Shown here: positions 24,841 to 33,847 of the stretch, in pieces
How the letters are laid out: the number at the start of each line of letters is the position of its first letter
How positions within the stretch are numbered: the first letter of the stretch is position 1
Assembly (NCBI RefSeq): GCF_013375035.1
Contig: NZ_CP056032.1
Coordinates: 1-64,000, forward strand
From: Spirosoma sp. KUDC1026
Lineage (GTDB): Bacteria > Bacteroidota > Bacteroidia > Cytophagales > Spirosomataceae
DNA length: 64,000 nucleotides
Direction of reading: 5' to 3'
Position numbers and translations under genes: made by a program
Notes under the pieces: generated by a model
The model's input: only the letters and a program-made list of their open reading frames with translations
What the model was told of the DNA's origin: nothing
Database searches by the model: none

Positions 24841-26640
24841 TTAATACCCCCGCGCCGTATTATCAGCTCTTGGGTCGGATGCGCCTTCCAGAGAACCGTC
24901 GGGACGTACCAGTACGCAGTCCATGCGACCAAGCGTATTCGTCAGTTTTTCGAGGATGTAGCCGCGGTTTTGTAACGCCTGGATCGTTGGGTCTGAGAAG
25001 GCACCGTTTTCGAAGGTCGTTTTGTCGGGCAGCCACTGGTGGTGGAACTTCAGGGCGTTGACCGCCTGCTGCATGGTCATGCCGTGCTCGATCACGTTCA
25101 GAATGGTCTGGTACACCGACGTAATGATGGTCGAGCCACCCGGTGTCCCCACGACCATGAACAGCTTCCCGTTTTTCTCCAGAATAGTTGGCGTCATGGA
25201 TGAGAGCATCCGCTTGCCGGGTGCAATGGCGTTGGCCTGGTTGCCGATCAGCCCGAACATATTCGGAACGCCCGGCTTCACGCTGAAATCGTCCATCTCG
25301 TTGTTCATGAAGAAGCCTGCTCCCCCAACAACAACCCGGCTGCCGTAGCCCCCATTGAGCGTCGTCGTGATGCTAACGGCGTTACCAGCGTTGTCTACCA
25401 CCGAAAAATGGGTTGTTTCCAGACTTTCATACCCCGGAATCATGCCCCCTTTTACGTTCCGGCTATCGGTCGCTTTGGCGAAAGAGAAATCAGTCCAGCG
25501 CGTTTTCAGATAGTCGGGGCTGATGAGCTGGGCGACGGGGACTTTCACGAAATCAGGGTCACCCAGGAACTTGGCCCGGTCGGCATACACACGGCGTTCG
25601 GCTTCGATCATCACCTGCACCGTCGAATCTTTGTTCCAGCCCCAGCGCCGTAGCGGATACTGTTCGGTCAGGCGCATCAGTTGCAGCAACGCAACGCCCC
25701 CGCTGGAGGTAGGCGGCATCGTGATGACGTTGTATTCTTTGTAGGTAGCTTTTAGAGGATCGCGCCAGACGGCGTGGTAGTTTTTCAGATCTTCCTCGGA
25801 GATAATGCCGTTACCCCGCTTCATTTCGTCGACCAGCAGACGCGCCGTTTCGCCCTCGTAAAAACCAGCCCGCCCCTGCGCCTGGATACGTTGCAGCGTT
25901 CTGGCGAGGTCTGCCTGTACCATAATGTCGCCCTTGTGCCAGGTCACCGTATCGGTAGGAGCGGCCGATTTGAGAAAGTAGGCTTTATCAGGATTGATAC
26001 GTACCAGATCCGTTTTAATCCGGTTCAAGCCATTAGCGTCGCGTTCGGTCAGCGAATAGCCATTCTGCGCCAGGTTAACAGCGGGCTGCAAGACCTGCGC
26101 CCAGGATAGCTTACCAAACCGTTTGTGGGCTTCGGCCATCCCATCGACCGAACCGGGTACGCCACTCGCCAGATGCCCACTGGTGCTCAATCCCGCCCGG
26201 ACGTTACCCAGCGAATCCAGATACATGTCTTTAGTCGACTTGCCCGGTGCTTTTTCGCGATAGTCGAGCGTATAGGCCTGCCCCGCCTGATCGCGGTACA
26301 CCATAAAGCCACCCCCGCCAATGTTCCCCGCGTTTGGATACACCACCGCCAGCGCGAACTGCACCGCCACGGCGGCATCGACAGCGTTGCCACCGGCCTT
26401 CAAAATATCAAGACCCACCTGCGAGGCTTCCGGATGCGCCGAGGCCACCATGCCATTCCGGCCAATAACGCCTACCCGATCCGAAAAAAACGGGCGATTG
26501 GTCGGATCTTCGTCGCGGTATTGATAGACGCCCTGACTCTCGCGAACGCGGTTGTCTTTTTTGCTGGTAGTCGATTGAGTTTTACAGGCTGCCAGCAGCG
26601 TTAAGGCCAGCAGGGGTACCGCACGGAATAGGTGTTTCAT
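24841..26640 (-). CDS. ggt: Gamma-glutamyltransferase (Ntn hydrolase)
   Basis: A 599-residue proenzyme that cleaves itself into two chains and transfers or hydrolyses gamma-glutamyl groups, chiefly from glutathione. The signal is lipoprotein-like (LLALTLLAACKTQ), so it is exported. Family features are VVASAHPEASQVGLDILKAG near the start, GGGGFMVYRD-type substrate loop (NIGGGGFMVYRD), and the self-cleavage threonine in LETTHFSVVD followed by NAVSITTTLN and the GYGSRVVV loop. Length is normal. It lies alone, reading leftwards toward the island, and its composition is that of the core genome. Confidence 0.94.
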   Translation of the reverse strand: MKHLFRAVPLLALTLLAACKTQSTTSKKDNRVRESQGVYQYRDEDPTNRPFFSDRVGVIGRNGMVASAHPEASQVGLDILKAGGNAVDAAVAVQFALAVVYPNAGNIGGGGFMVYRDQAGQAYTLDYREKAPGKSTKDMYLDSLGNVRAGLSTSGHLASGVPGSVDGMAEAHKRFGKLSWAQVLQPAVNLAQNGYSLTERDANGLNRIKTDLVRINPDKAYFLKSAAPTDTVTWHKGDIMVQADLARTLQRIQAQGRAGFYEGETARLLVDEMKRGNGIISEEDLKNYHAVWRDPLKATYKEYNVITMPPTSSGGVALLQLMRLTEQYPLRRWGWNKDSTVQVMIEAERRVYADRAKFLGDPDFVKVPVAQLISPDYLKTRWTDFSFAKATDSRNVKGGMIPGYESLETTHFSVVDNAGNAVSITTTLNGGYGSRVVVGGAGFFMNNEMDDFSVKPGVPNMFGLIGNQANAIAPGKRMLSSMTPTILEKNGKLFMVVGTPGGSTIITSVYQTILNVIEHGMTMQQAVNALKFHHQWLPDKTTFENGAFSDPTIQALQNRGYILEKLTNTLGRMDCVLVRPDGSLEGASDPRADNTARGY

Positions 26641-26721
26641 GAAATTCAGGTTAGCTCGATGACCACTAAACTACAAAATTTGACCGAACGACCGCTAGTC
26701 CGCTCCAATCAGCCTAAATGA

Positions 26722-26753
26722 TTTGAGGAGTTGCCGGATAGAGAGTAGATTTG
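26722..26753 (+). promoter_or_regulatory. Consensus Bacteroidota promoter for the MacB-like permease gene
   Basis: TTTG at 26722-26725 and TAGATTTG at 26746-26753 are separated by exactly 20 bases, matching TTTG/TAnnTTTG. Transcription would begin near 26759, about 44 bases before the ATG. Confidence 0.7.
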
Positions 26754-26802
26754 TCAAAATGCGGTTTACAGCCGCTTTTGTTCTTAATCTTTTTTGATTC
26801 TC

Positions 26803-28047
26803 ATGCGTTTCTTTCGTCAGGTTCTGGAAAGTTTCCGCTTCGCCTGGCAAGCCCTGCGATCTAATCTACTGCGGACCACCTTGTCGCTGCTGGGCGTTAC
26901 CATTGGCATTTTTGCCATCATTGCGGTCTTCACGCTGGTCGATTCGCTGGAACGTAACATCAAAAACAGTCTGAACTTTCTGGGCAGCAACGTAATCTAC
27001 GTGCAGAAATGGCCCTGGTCGTTCGGGGCGGGCGAATACCAGTGGTGGAAATATTTCCAGCGTCCCGTAACTAATTACAACGAGTACCGCTTTCTGAGCG
27101 AGCGACTCGAAAACGCGGAGGCTGTTGTGGCGCAGGCGTTCAAAGGCAACGTTACCGTTAAGCACGGCAACAACAGTACGACAGCCCGCATCGTGGGCGC
27201 TACGTTCGACTACGAGCAGGTAACCACCGTCCCGATCAGTCGCGGCCGTTATTTCACCCAGCAGGAAGTCAACCTGGGACGTAACGTCGTCATTATAGGA
27301 TCAGAAATCGAAGAGGACTTGTTTCTGGGCGAGAACCCGGTGGGGAAAACAATCAAAATCAACGGACTGAATTTTGTCGTGATCGGAGCGCAGGAGAAGA
27401 AAGGCGAAGGCTTGTTCAATTTTGGCGGCAACCCGGACATCAAATGCCTGATTCCCTACGGCGCTTACGCCAAGATGTTTCAGTCGATTAATCCCAGCAT
27501 CGACATTATTCTCAAAGGGTACGACAGTGATCAGGGGCTCGTCAATCTGGAAAGCGAAGTGCGGGGACTCATGCGTACCCGGCGGGGATTACGGCCTTTG
27601 CAGGATGACAATTTCGCCATTAACCGGCCCGAAGCCGTTACGCAGGCCATCGGACAGATTTTCGTGGTTCTAACCGTAGCGGGCTGGATTATCGGCGGCT
27701 TCTCGATTCTGATCGGCGGCTTTGGTATTGCCAATATCATGTTCGTGAGCGTTAAGGAGCGAACCAACATCATCGGCATTCAGAAATCGCTGGGAGCCAA
27801 GAATTACTTCATCCTGTTCCAGTTCCTGTTCGAGTCGATGCTACTCAGCCTCGTTGGCGGGCTGGGCGGTATTCTGCTGGTCTTCTTATTAACGTTTGTA
27901 CCGCTGGGCAGCCTGAACCTGCAACTATCGATCGGCAACATTATCCTGGGGCTGGGCGTGTCCAGCATCATTGGCATTTTGTCGGGTATCATTCCGGCCT
28001 ACTCAGCTTCCCGGCTCGACCCGGTCATTGCCATCCGGGCAAAATAA
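26803..28047 (+). CDS. MacB/FtsX-type ABC transporter permease
   Basis: A 414-residue inner-membrane protein with one N-terminal helix, a large periplasmic MacB-PCD domain (about 45-260) and three C-terminal helices ending GIIPAYSASRLDPVIAIRAK, the usual FtsX-type close. The segment SVKERTNIIGIQKSLGAK is the family coupling helix. I start at ATG 26803, since the in-frame TTG nine bases upstream adds only three residues. No ATPase gene adjoins it; the ATPase must come from elsewhere. Such proteins move lipoproteins, peptides or drugs, or transmit mechanical signals through the envelope. Substrate unknown. Confidence 0.9.
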   Translation: MRFFRQVLESFRFAWQALRSNLLRTTLSLLGVTIGIFAIIAVFTLVDSLERNIKNSLNFLGSNVIYVQKWPWSFGAGEYQWWKYFQRPVTNYNEYRFLSERLENAEAVVAQAFKGNVTVKHGNNSTTARIVGATFDYEQVTTVPISRGRYFTQQEVNLGRNVVIIGSEIEEDLFLGENPVGKTIKINGLNFVVIGAQEKKGEGLFNFGGNPDIKCLIPYGAYAKMFQSINPSIDIILKGYDSDQGLVNLESEVRGLMRTRRGLRPLQDDNFAINRPEAVTQAIGQIFVVLTVAGWIIGGFSILIGGFGIANIMFVSVKERTNIIGIQKSLGAKNYFILFQFLFESMLLSLVGGLGGILLVFLLTFVPLGSLNLQLSIGNIILGLGVSSIIGILSGIIPAYSASRLDPVIAIRAK

Positions 28048-28130
28048 GGGGGTAAGGCTGTCCCACGTCTCTCACCCTCTCCGTAACGGCAAAACGCCCA
28101 AAACGTTAATCTTCTAGAGGTGTTGTTCTT

Positions 28131-28226
28131 ACCACCCCTAGCCCCTCCTAAAATAGGAGGGGAACATGCAGAAGTGCCCTTTTAACCTCCCCCTCCTACT
28201 TTTCTAGGAGGGGGCCGGGGGGTGGT
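28131..28226. repeat. Twin-hairpin intergenic repeat, copy A
   Basis: The outer ends are imperfect inverted copies (ACCACCCCTAGCCCCTCCT at the left; the complement of the right end reads ACCACCCCCCGGCCCC). Each half is itself a hairpin: CCCCTCCTAAAATAGGAGGGG at left is a perfect stem with a short A/T loop (20 of 21 bases shown: CCCTCCTAAAATAGGAGGGG). It lies between convergent genes and is related to copy B at 60922-61015. Confidence 0.8.
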
Positions 28227-28315
28227 AAAAGCAGAGCAGATTAGCCTGCAATGACAAACTGCCCAAAACAGGATAAGGGCTATTTAAGCTTTGCCAAAGT
28301 CATTTGCCCATTATC

Positions 28316-30382
28316 CTAGATCTCAATGCGGAACAGGTGCATCGGCAGGACATAAGGATCAAGTTCGACGTAGTTCCATTCTCCCTGCCAAGTATAATAC
28401 GCTCCCGTCAGCAGATCGTGCACCCGATAAGGCTGATCGTACCCAATACCCAGCTGCCAGATCGGCACCTGTACCGAGTTAGCGCGCTTGTTATACGCAT
28501 CGGTGTTGACGACGATTAATAACTTATTATCGCCCGACACTTTCAGATACGCCATGATAGCATCGTCGTGGACAGTACAGAACGTAATGTTATTGGTCGT
28601 CTGCAAGGCTGCGTTTTCCTTCCGGATGCGATTCGTGATCGTGATCAGGTGCGTGAGTTTATTGGTCTTCTGCCAATCCCAATGCCGGATTTCGTATTTC
28701 TCCGAGTTCAGAAACTCTTCCTTGTTCGGGAACTGAATATGCTCCAGCAATTCAAACGACGGACCGTAGATCCCATAGTTACTCGACAGCGTAGCCGCCA
28801 GGAAATACCGAATCAGGAACTGTGGCTCGTGTCCCGATTGCAGGACACCCGGATTAATGTCGTGCGTGGTCGGCCAGAAGTTCGGGCGGAAATAGTACCG
28901 CATGGCGTCGGGCTGCCCATTCGCCTGTGTTAGTTCGGTCATATACTCCTGTAGCTCGGCTTTCGAGTTCCGCCAAGTGTAGTACGTGTACGAATGCGCA
29001 AAACCGCTCTTGGCCAGTTGCTGCATCACTTTCGGTTTGGTAAAGGCTTCGGACAGGAAAATCATATCCGGAAACTCCTTCTTCACCTCGGCGATGACCC
29101 ACTCCCAGAAGGCAAAGGGTTTCGTGTGCGGGTTATCCACCCGAACGATGCGAACGCCCCACGACGCCCACACCAACAGTACCCGCCGAAGTTCGGCCCA
29201 TAGGTTCTGCCAGTCTTCAGTTTCAAAGTAAACGGGGTAGATATCCTGGTATTTCTTGGGCGGATTTTCGGCGTACTGAATCGTGCCGTCCGGCCGCTTC
29301 TTGAACCATTCAGGATGCTCTTTCGCCCAGGGGTGGTCGGGTGAACACTGAATAGCCAGGTCCATCGCCACTTCCATTTCGTAGTTTTTGGCAATGGCGA
29401 TCAGGTGTTTGAAATCCTCAACGGTACCCAGTTCCGGATGAATGGCATCGTGCCCGCCCTCGGGCGAACCAATACCATAGGGAACGCCGGGCTCGCCGGG
29501 CTGGCAGATAACGGAGTTGTTTTTTCCTTTGCGGTGCGCCGTACCGATAGGATGAATAGGCGGCAGATACAATACGTCGAAGCCCATGTTCGAAATCCGC
29601 GGCAGCAGCGCTTCCACGTCCCGGAACGTACCGTGACGCCCTTCTTCCTGCGACGCCGAGCGGGGGAACAGGCAGTACCACGTACTGAAACCCGCTCTGG
29701 CCCGGTCAATCTCTACGCCTAGTTCATGCGCGTAACGCGTAGGGTGTTGCCGTTCGGGGTAGCGATTCGCGTAGAAGGTAAACTGATCGCTCTCGGCCAC
29801 GGAAACGGCCTCGTTGTAACGATCATCTTCGACCGAGGCCGACCCATCGCGAAACAGCGTTGCCATATCCCGTAGCGCCTGAATATCGGGGTTATCGAAC
29901 GAAACGTCGGCAGCGGGTTTCGCTTTTTTGCCCTTTCCTTTAGGCTGCACTCCGCCACCCGCGCGCACCAGCATACCATCAACGTACTGCGCTCCGGCCA
30001 GCAGCTCGCTGGTGATCCGCTGCCCATCGGCCACTTTCAGGTGAACCTCATGCTGCCAGGACGCCGGATGGTCGATCCAGGCTTCGATGGTGTACACGTA
30101 ACGTCCCTGTTTTTCAACGACGAACGAAGCACCCCAGCGGTCATTATTGATCAACGCCATACCGGCTTCGGTCCAGGCCTCGTCGGTGGCGTGTTTGTAG
30201 AGGAGCCGAACCGCCAGGTAATCATGCCCGTCGGCAAAGACATCGGCTTCAACAGCGATTACATCACCCGGTACGGCTTTGATAGGGAAACGTCCCTCAT
30301 TCAACTCAGGGGACACATGTTGGATAACAACGCGGGTCTGGCCGACCTGCGGGAAGTTGAGAGAAGTGGGAGTTCCGCTCAT
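28316..30382 (-). CDS. glgE: Alpha-1,4-glucan:maltose-1-phosphate maltosyltransferase
   Basis: This GH13_3 enzyme transfers maltose from maltose 1-phosphate to the end of an alpha-1,4-glucan, building glycogen. The 688-residue protein opens with the N-terminal beta domain typical of GlgE (RVVIQHVSPELNEGRFPIKA). The barrel follows, with FDVLYLPPIHPIG, the nucleophile region VRIVRVDNPHTKP, acid/base FLSEAFTKP, and AHSYTYYTWRN. There is no signal peptide, so it is cytosolic. A lysine-rich linker near 165-175 (KGKGKKAKP) is unusual for the N-domain region. No treS, pep2 or glgB gene is in the window, so the maltose 1-phosphate source must lie elsewhere. Confidence 0.94.
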   Translation of the reverse strand: MSGTPTSLNFPQVGQTRVVIQHVSPELNEGRFPIKAVPGDVIAVEADVFADGHDYLAVRLLYKHATDEAWTEAGMALINNDRWGASFVVEKQGRYVYTIEAWIDHPASWQHEVHLKVADGQRITSELLAGAQYVDGMLVRAGGGVQPKGKGKKAKPAADVSFDNPDIQALRDMATLFRDGSASVEDDRYNEAVSVAESDQFTFYANRYPERQHPTRYAHELGVEIDRARAGFSTWYCLFPRSASQEEGRHGTFRDVEALLPRISNMGFDVLYLPPIHPIGTAHRKGKNNSVICQPGEPGVPYGIGSPEGGHDAIHPELGTVEDFKHLIAIAKNYEMEVAMDLAIQCSPDHPWAKEHPEWFKKRPDGTIQYAENPPKKYQDIYPVYFETEDWQNLWAELRRVLLVWASWGVRIVRVDNPHTKPFAFWEWVIAEVKKEFPDMIFLSEAFTKPKVMQQLAKSGFAHSYTYYTWRNSKAELQEYMTELTQANGQPDAMRYYFRPNFWPTTHDINPGVLQSGHEPQFLIRYFLAATLSSNYGIYGPSFELLEHIQFPNKEEFLNSEKYEIRHWDWQKTNKLTHLITITNRIRKENAALQTTNNITFCTVHDDAIMAYLKVSGDNKLLIVVNTDAYNKRANSVQVPIWQLGIGYDQPYRVHDLLTGAYYTWQGEWNYVELDPYVLPMHLFRIEI

Positions 30383-30542
30383 GTATAGTCAATTCAATAG
30401 GTCTATATATATAAGGCCCAAGTAGCGGGCAATGTTATAAAAAAGACGGTTTTCGACGACTTTATTGGCGGTATCAGGTTTGCGTGAGTAGACGAATCCT
30501 ATGCCCGCACTTAGGGTATTCGTTAACCCGCTGCGCTCATCC

Positions 30543-32342
30543 ATGAAGATCAAATCTGTCGTTCTCATTCTGTATCTACTGCTGGCATCGCTCCTATCTA
30601 GCAGCGCTCAATTGCCAGTACAGGCCATCCGCCTAAATCAGCTTGGCTTTTACCCAAACGCGGCCAAGATTGCCGTATTAGTGACCAGTGCCGATACGTT
30701 GCAACGGCTTACTACCTTCCAGTTGCTTACTGAGAAATCGAAAAAAGTAGTATTCACTGGTCAGCTTAGCCCTGTCCGAACAAACGCCATTTCTGGCAAG
30801 AAAACCCGTCTGGCTGACTTTTCTACGTACACCAAAGCCGGTCAATACATACTTCTCATTCCGGGCGTGGGTCATTCCTATTCATTTTCTATTGGACCTA
30901 ACGTGCACCGGGCGCTGGCCATTGGTAGTATCAAAAGCTTTTATTATCAGCGTACCGCAACCGATTTACCGGCCCGGTATGCCGGTCAGTGGTCTCGTCC
31001 GGCAGGGCACCCGGATACCAACGTTCTGATTCACCCATCTGCAGCTTCAGCCGGGCGACCAGCGGGTACCGTAATATCATCGTCTAGGGGATGGTACGAT
31101 GCCGGAGACTACAACAAGTACATTGTCAACTCGGGGATCACGATGGGAACGCTGCTGTCACTTTGCGAAGATTTCCCGGCCTACGTCAATACGTTATCGA
31201 CCAATATTCCAGAAAGCAGCAACGCCCTGCCGGACGTACTGGATGAAATTCTCTGGAATCTGCGGTGGATGCTGACGATGCAGGACCCGGCCGACGGGGG
31301 GGTCTATCACAAACTGACGAATCCCGGCTTCGATGCCATGATCATGCCCGACAAGGCAACAAAGCCACGATACGTAGTACAGAAAAGCATTACGGCCACC
31401 CTCGACTTTGCCGCCGTTATGGCGCAGGCAGGTCGGTTGCTACGTGCCTACAACAAACAACTTCCGGGCTTGGCCGACTCCTGTACTTCGGCTGCGATCC
31501 AAGCCTGGAACTGGTCGGTAAAAAATCCAACGATGGCGTACAGACAGCAGGTCATCAATCAACAAGTTGATCCTGATATCAGCACCGGCACCTACGAGGA
31601 CCGCGACGCCAGCGACGAGTGGATATGGGCGGCTGCCGAACTGTACGTAACCACAAAAGACGATGCGTACTATCGTGCCGTCAATCTGTTCCCGGACCAG
31701 GCCACTCCCCTACCTGGCTGGCCACAGGTTCGTACCCTGGCCTACTACACGCTGGGCCGATTCAGTAATACGCTGACCGATTTAGGCAAAAAAGATCTAC
31801 CCCTCGTTAAACAACATCTGCGCATTCTGGCCGACTCGTTGATCGATAACACCGACAAACAGGCCTTTGCTACAGTGATGGGCAAATCGGCAAAGGATTT
31901 TATCTGGGGCAGCAGTTCTGTGGCGGCCAATCAGGGAATTGCCCTTTTGATGGCTTACCGCCATACCAATTCGCCAAACCGGAAACGATACCTGCATCAT
32001 GCCCTCGGGAATCTGGATTATCTACTGGGCCGCAATGCGGTTGGTTATTCATTCGTGACGGGATTTGGGGCGAAAACACCCATGCATCCTCATCACCGCC
32101 CGTCGGTTGCAGACGGCATCGTACCACCCGTACCGGGTTTGTTATCGGGTGGCACCAACGCAAGAGCAGCCAGTCAGGACAAATGCGCGGGGTATACTAC
32201 GACTTTAGCCGATGAGGTATTCCTTGACGCTGACTGCTCGTATGCTTCCAACGAGATTGCCATTAACTGGAACGCCCCGCTGGTGTACCTTGTGGCCGCC
32301 ATAGAAGCCTTGCAGCATGAACAACCTACCAGTCAGCCGTAA
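30543..32342 (+). CDS. Secreted glycoside hydrolase family 9 endoglucanase
   Basis: A 599-residue secreted enzyme for beta-1,4-glucans such as cellulose. It has a signal peptide (VVLILYLLLASLLSSSAQ), an N-terminal Ig-like CelD_N domain (about 20-120; IRLNQLGFYPNAAKIAVL), and the GH9 alpha/alpha barrel. Key residues are the aspartates of GWYDAGDYNKY and the proton-donor glutamate in YASNEIAINWNAPLVY; HPHHRPS lies in the expected active-site loop. I start at ATG 30543, where the signal peptide begins, since upstream in-frame codons add a segment with no signal character. It stands alone between GlgE (divergent) and the PAP2-like gene (convergent). Confidence 0.92.
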   Translation: MKIKSVVLILYLLLASLLSSSAQLPVQAIRLNQLGFYPNAAKIAVLVTSADTLQRLTTFQLLTEKSKKVVFTGQLSPVRTNAISGKKTRLADFSTYTKAGQYILLIPGVGHSYSFSIGPNVHRALAIGSIKSFYYQRTATDLPARYAGQWSRPAGHPDTNVLIHPSAASAGRPAGTVISSSRGWYDAGDYNKYIVNSGITMGTLLSLCEDFPAYVNTLSTNIPESSNALPDVLDEILWNLRWMLTMQDPADGGVYHKLTNPGFDAMIMPDKATKPRYVVQKSITATLDFAAVMAQAGRLLRAYNKQLPGLADSCTSAAIQAWNWSVKNPTMAYRQQVINQQVDPDISTGTYEDRDASDEWIWAAAELYVTTKDDAYYRAVNLFPDQATPLPGWPQVRTLAYYTLGRFSNTLTDLGKKDLPLVKQHLRILADSLIDNTDKQAFATVMGKSAKDFIWGSSSVAANQGIALLMAYRHTNSPNRKRYLHHALGNLDYLLGRNAVGYSFVTGFGAKTPMHPHHRPSVADGIVPPVPGLLSGGTNARAASQDKCAGYTTTLADEVFLDADCSYASNEIAINWNAPLVYLVAAIEALQHEQPTSQP

Positions 32343-32347
32343 CGGCG

Positions 32348-33826
32348 CTAATTCGCTCCGTCCGATTTGGCCTGCGCGATAGCCAGACTGCTGATACCGT
32401 TTCCCCATTTCGTACCCGCTTCGACACTGAACCGGTACTGTGTACCCGCGTACAAGGGGGCCAGGGTCGCTTCACCCGCCTGCCGGTTTAGGGCAATAGA
32501 TTCCGAAGGGAACAGGTACAACAAAATCGACGTAGCCGCCGAGGCATAGGCCGACCGTACCGACGGATAAGACGGGTAGTTTGGGATGGGCGAAACGGTT
32601 TTGATGTTCGCGTCTCCCTGCGACGGGCGAGGTACAAAATACTGATATTTCTGCCCCCAGCAGGCGGTTGTTACGTCCTGCAACGTCCGGTTGAGCAGCG
32701 CGTACGACCGGGCAGCCCGAAGTTCGTTCTGCCGCGCGTAGCTGATCTGTTCTTCAGCAAGGCGATTCCAGTGACCAACAGCCGTATAGGTGCCGGCACC
32801 GTCGGCCCAGGCCGTAGCAATACGGTACTGGTCGCGGGTGCGGCTGTCAGATAGGGTACGCACCTCCGCCAGCGCCTGCTGAAACGGGGCCGATGTGGTG
32901 AGCGCGGGGGCAGCGGGGACCGACTGTGCAATAGTGGTCGCATTGTACCAGGTCGTTATGTTACCCGCCAGTGGCAAAAGCGGTGCTTCGGCCGGCAACG
33001 CCAGGCTGGTCCATTTCTGATCGTAAGGAGCGGCTGTTCGTTTTGCCTGCCAGGTATTACCGGGATCAGTGGCCTGACTAAAGCGGTCGCTCTGCGCACG
33101 AGTCAGGACCTTGGTAGCAACCGGCACGGCCAGCTCTTCACCCGCTTTAACGTCGCTTGCTACGTTGGCTCCGGCCCAGATGCGGCTTTGCTTGTGATCG
33201 GCCGCCTGGGATTGTAACCACGTTGCCTCGGACGGGAAGAAGTAAGCCAGCACCCGGCAGGAGACTTCGGCAATGGCCGCATCTTCCGACGGGTACGACG
33301 GTACGTCGGCAATGGGGATTCGCGGGGTAACATCCTGCCGCAGTATCGACGGGCGATTATACTGGTATTTGGCCCGCCAGGCCACCACCAGCGCATCGTA
33401 CTGCGCTACGCTGAGCAGCGCAAACAGTCGGGCCGCCTGTGGGTCGGAGAACTGACTCGTAGGACTGTTGTAGGTCGGGGCCAGGTTGTATTTCGACACC
33501 AGCAGCCGCGCGATCTGGTTCCAGCGAACAACGCCCCCCGTCCCCCAGTAATTCACCGAGGTACTTTTGGCCGGATCGATGCTGTACAGCGTATTCTTGA
33601 GTTCCGCCAGTTCGTTCTGGTACGAGGTCGACGTAACAGCCAGTGGCGCAGGTACACTCACCTCCGCCCCCGATGTCAGGACAATGGTTTGCCAGTTGCC
33701 GCCCCCGGCATCCACAGTGGCCGGTTCGTAAAGCGGTAGAATCCCTTCGTTGATGGCGGGTTCTTTACAACCGGCCAGGCTTAACGCCAGGGCACAGACA
33801 AAAACAATTTGTTTATAATTTTTCAT
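32348..33826 (-). CDS. PAP2/vanadium haloperoxidase-like lipoprotein with lost catalytic histidines
   Basis: A 492-residue predicted lipoprotein (cysteine 20). It has two copies of the PAP2/haloperoxidase helical core. Copy 1 shows KYQYNRPS at 153-160, PSYPSEDA at 176-183 and SRIWAGANVASD at 214-225. Copy 2 shows KYQYFVPRPS at 393-402, PSYPSVRSA at 418-426 and YAGTQYRFSVEAG at 459-471. The family consensus is KxxxxxxRP, PSGH and SRxxxxxHxxxD. Here the PSGH histidine is replaced in both copies and the final histidine is Asn or Gln. Arginine and lysine positions survive. Phosphatase or peroxidase activity is therefore doubtful. It follows the outer-membrane protein gene by 21 bases and is likely co-transcribed. 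Confidence 0.72.
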   Translation of the reverse strand: MKNYKQIVFVCALALSLAGCKEPAINEGILPLYEPATVDAGGGNWQTIVLTSGAEVSVPAPLAVTSTSYQNELAELKNTLYSIDPAKSTSVNYWGTGGVVRWNQIARLLVSKYNLAPTYNSPTSQFSDPQAARLFALLSVAQYDALVVAWRAKYQYNRPSILRQDVTPRIPIADVPSYPSEDAAIAEVSCRVLAYFFPSEATWLQSQAADHKQSRIWAGANVASDVKAGEELAVPVATKVLTRAQSDRFSQATDPGNTWQAKRTAAPYDQKWTSLALPAEAPLLPLAGNITTWYNATTIAQSVPAAPALTTSAPFQQALAEVRTLSDSRTRDQYRIATAWADGAGTYTAVGHWNRLAEEQISYARQNELRAARSYALLNRTLQDVTTACWGQKYQYFVPRPSQGDANIKTVSPIPNYPSYPSVRSAYASAATSILLYLFPSESIALNRQAGEATLAPLYAGTQYRFSVEAGTKWGNGISSLAIAQAKSDGAN

Positions 33827-33847
33827 GCGTTACGGCTGCGCCTTCGC

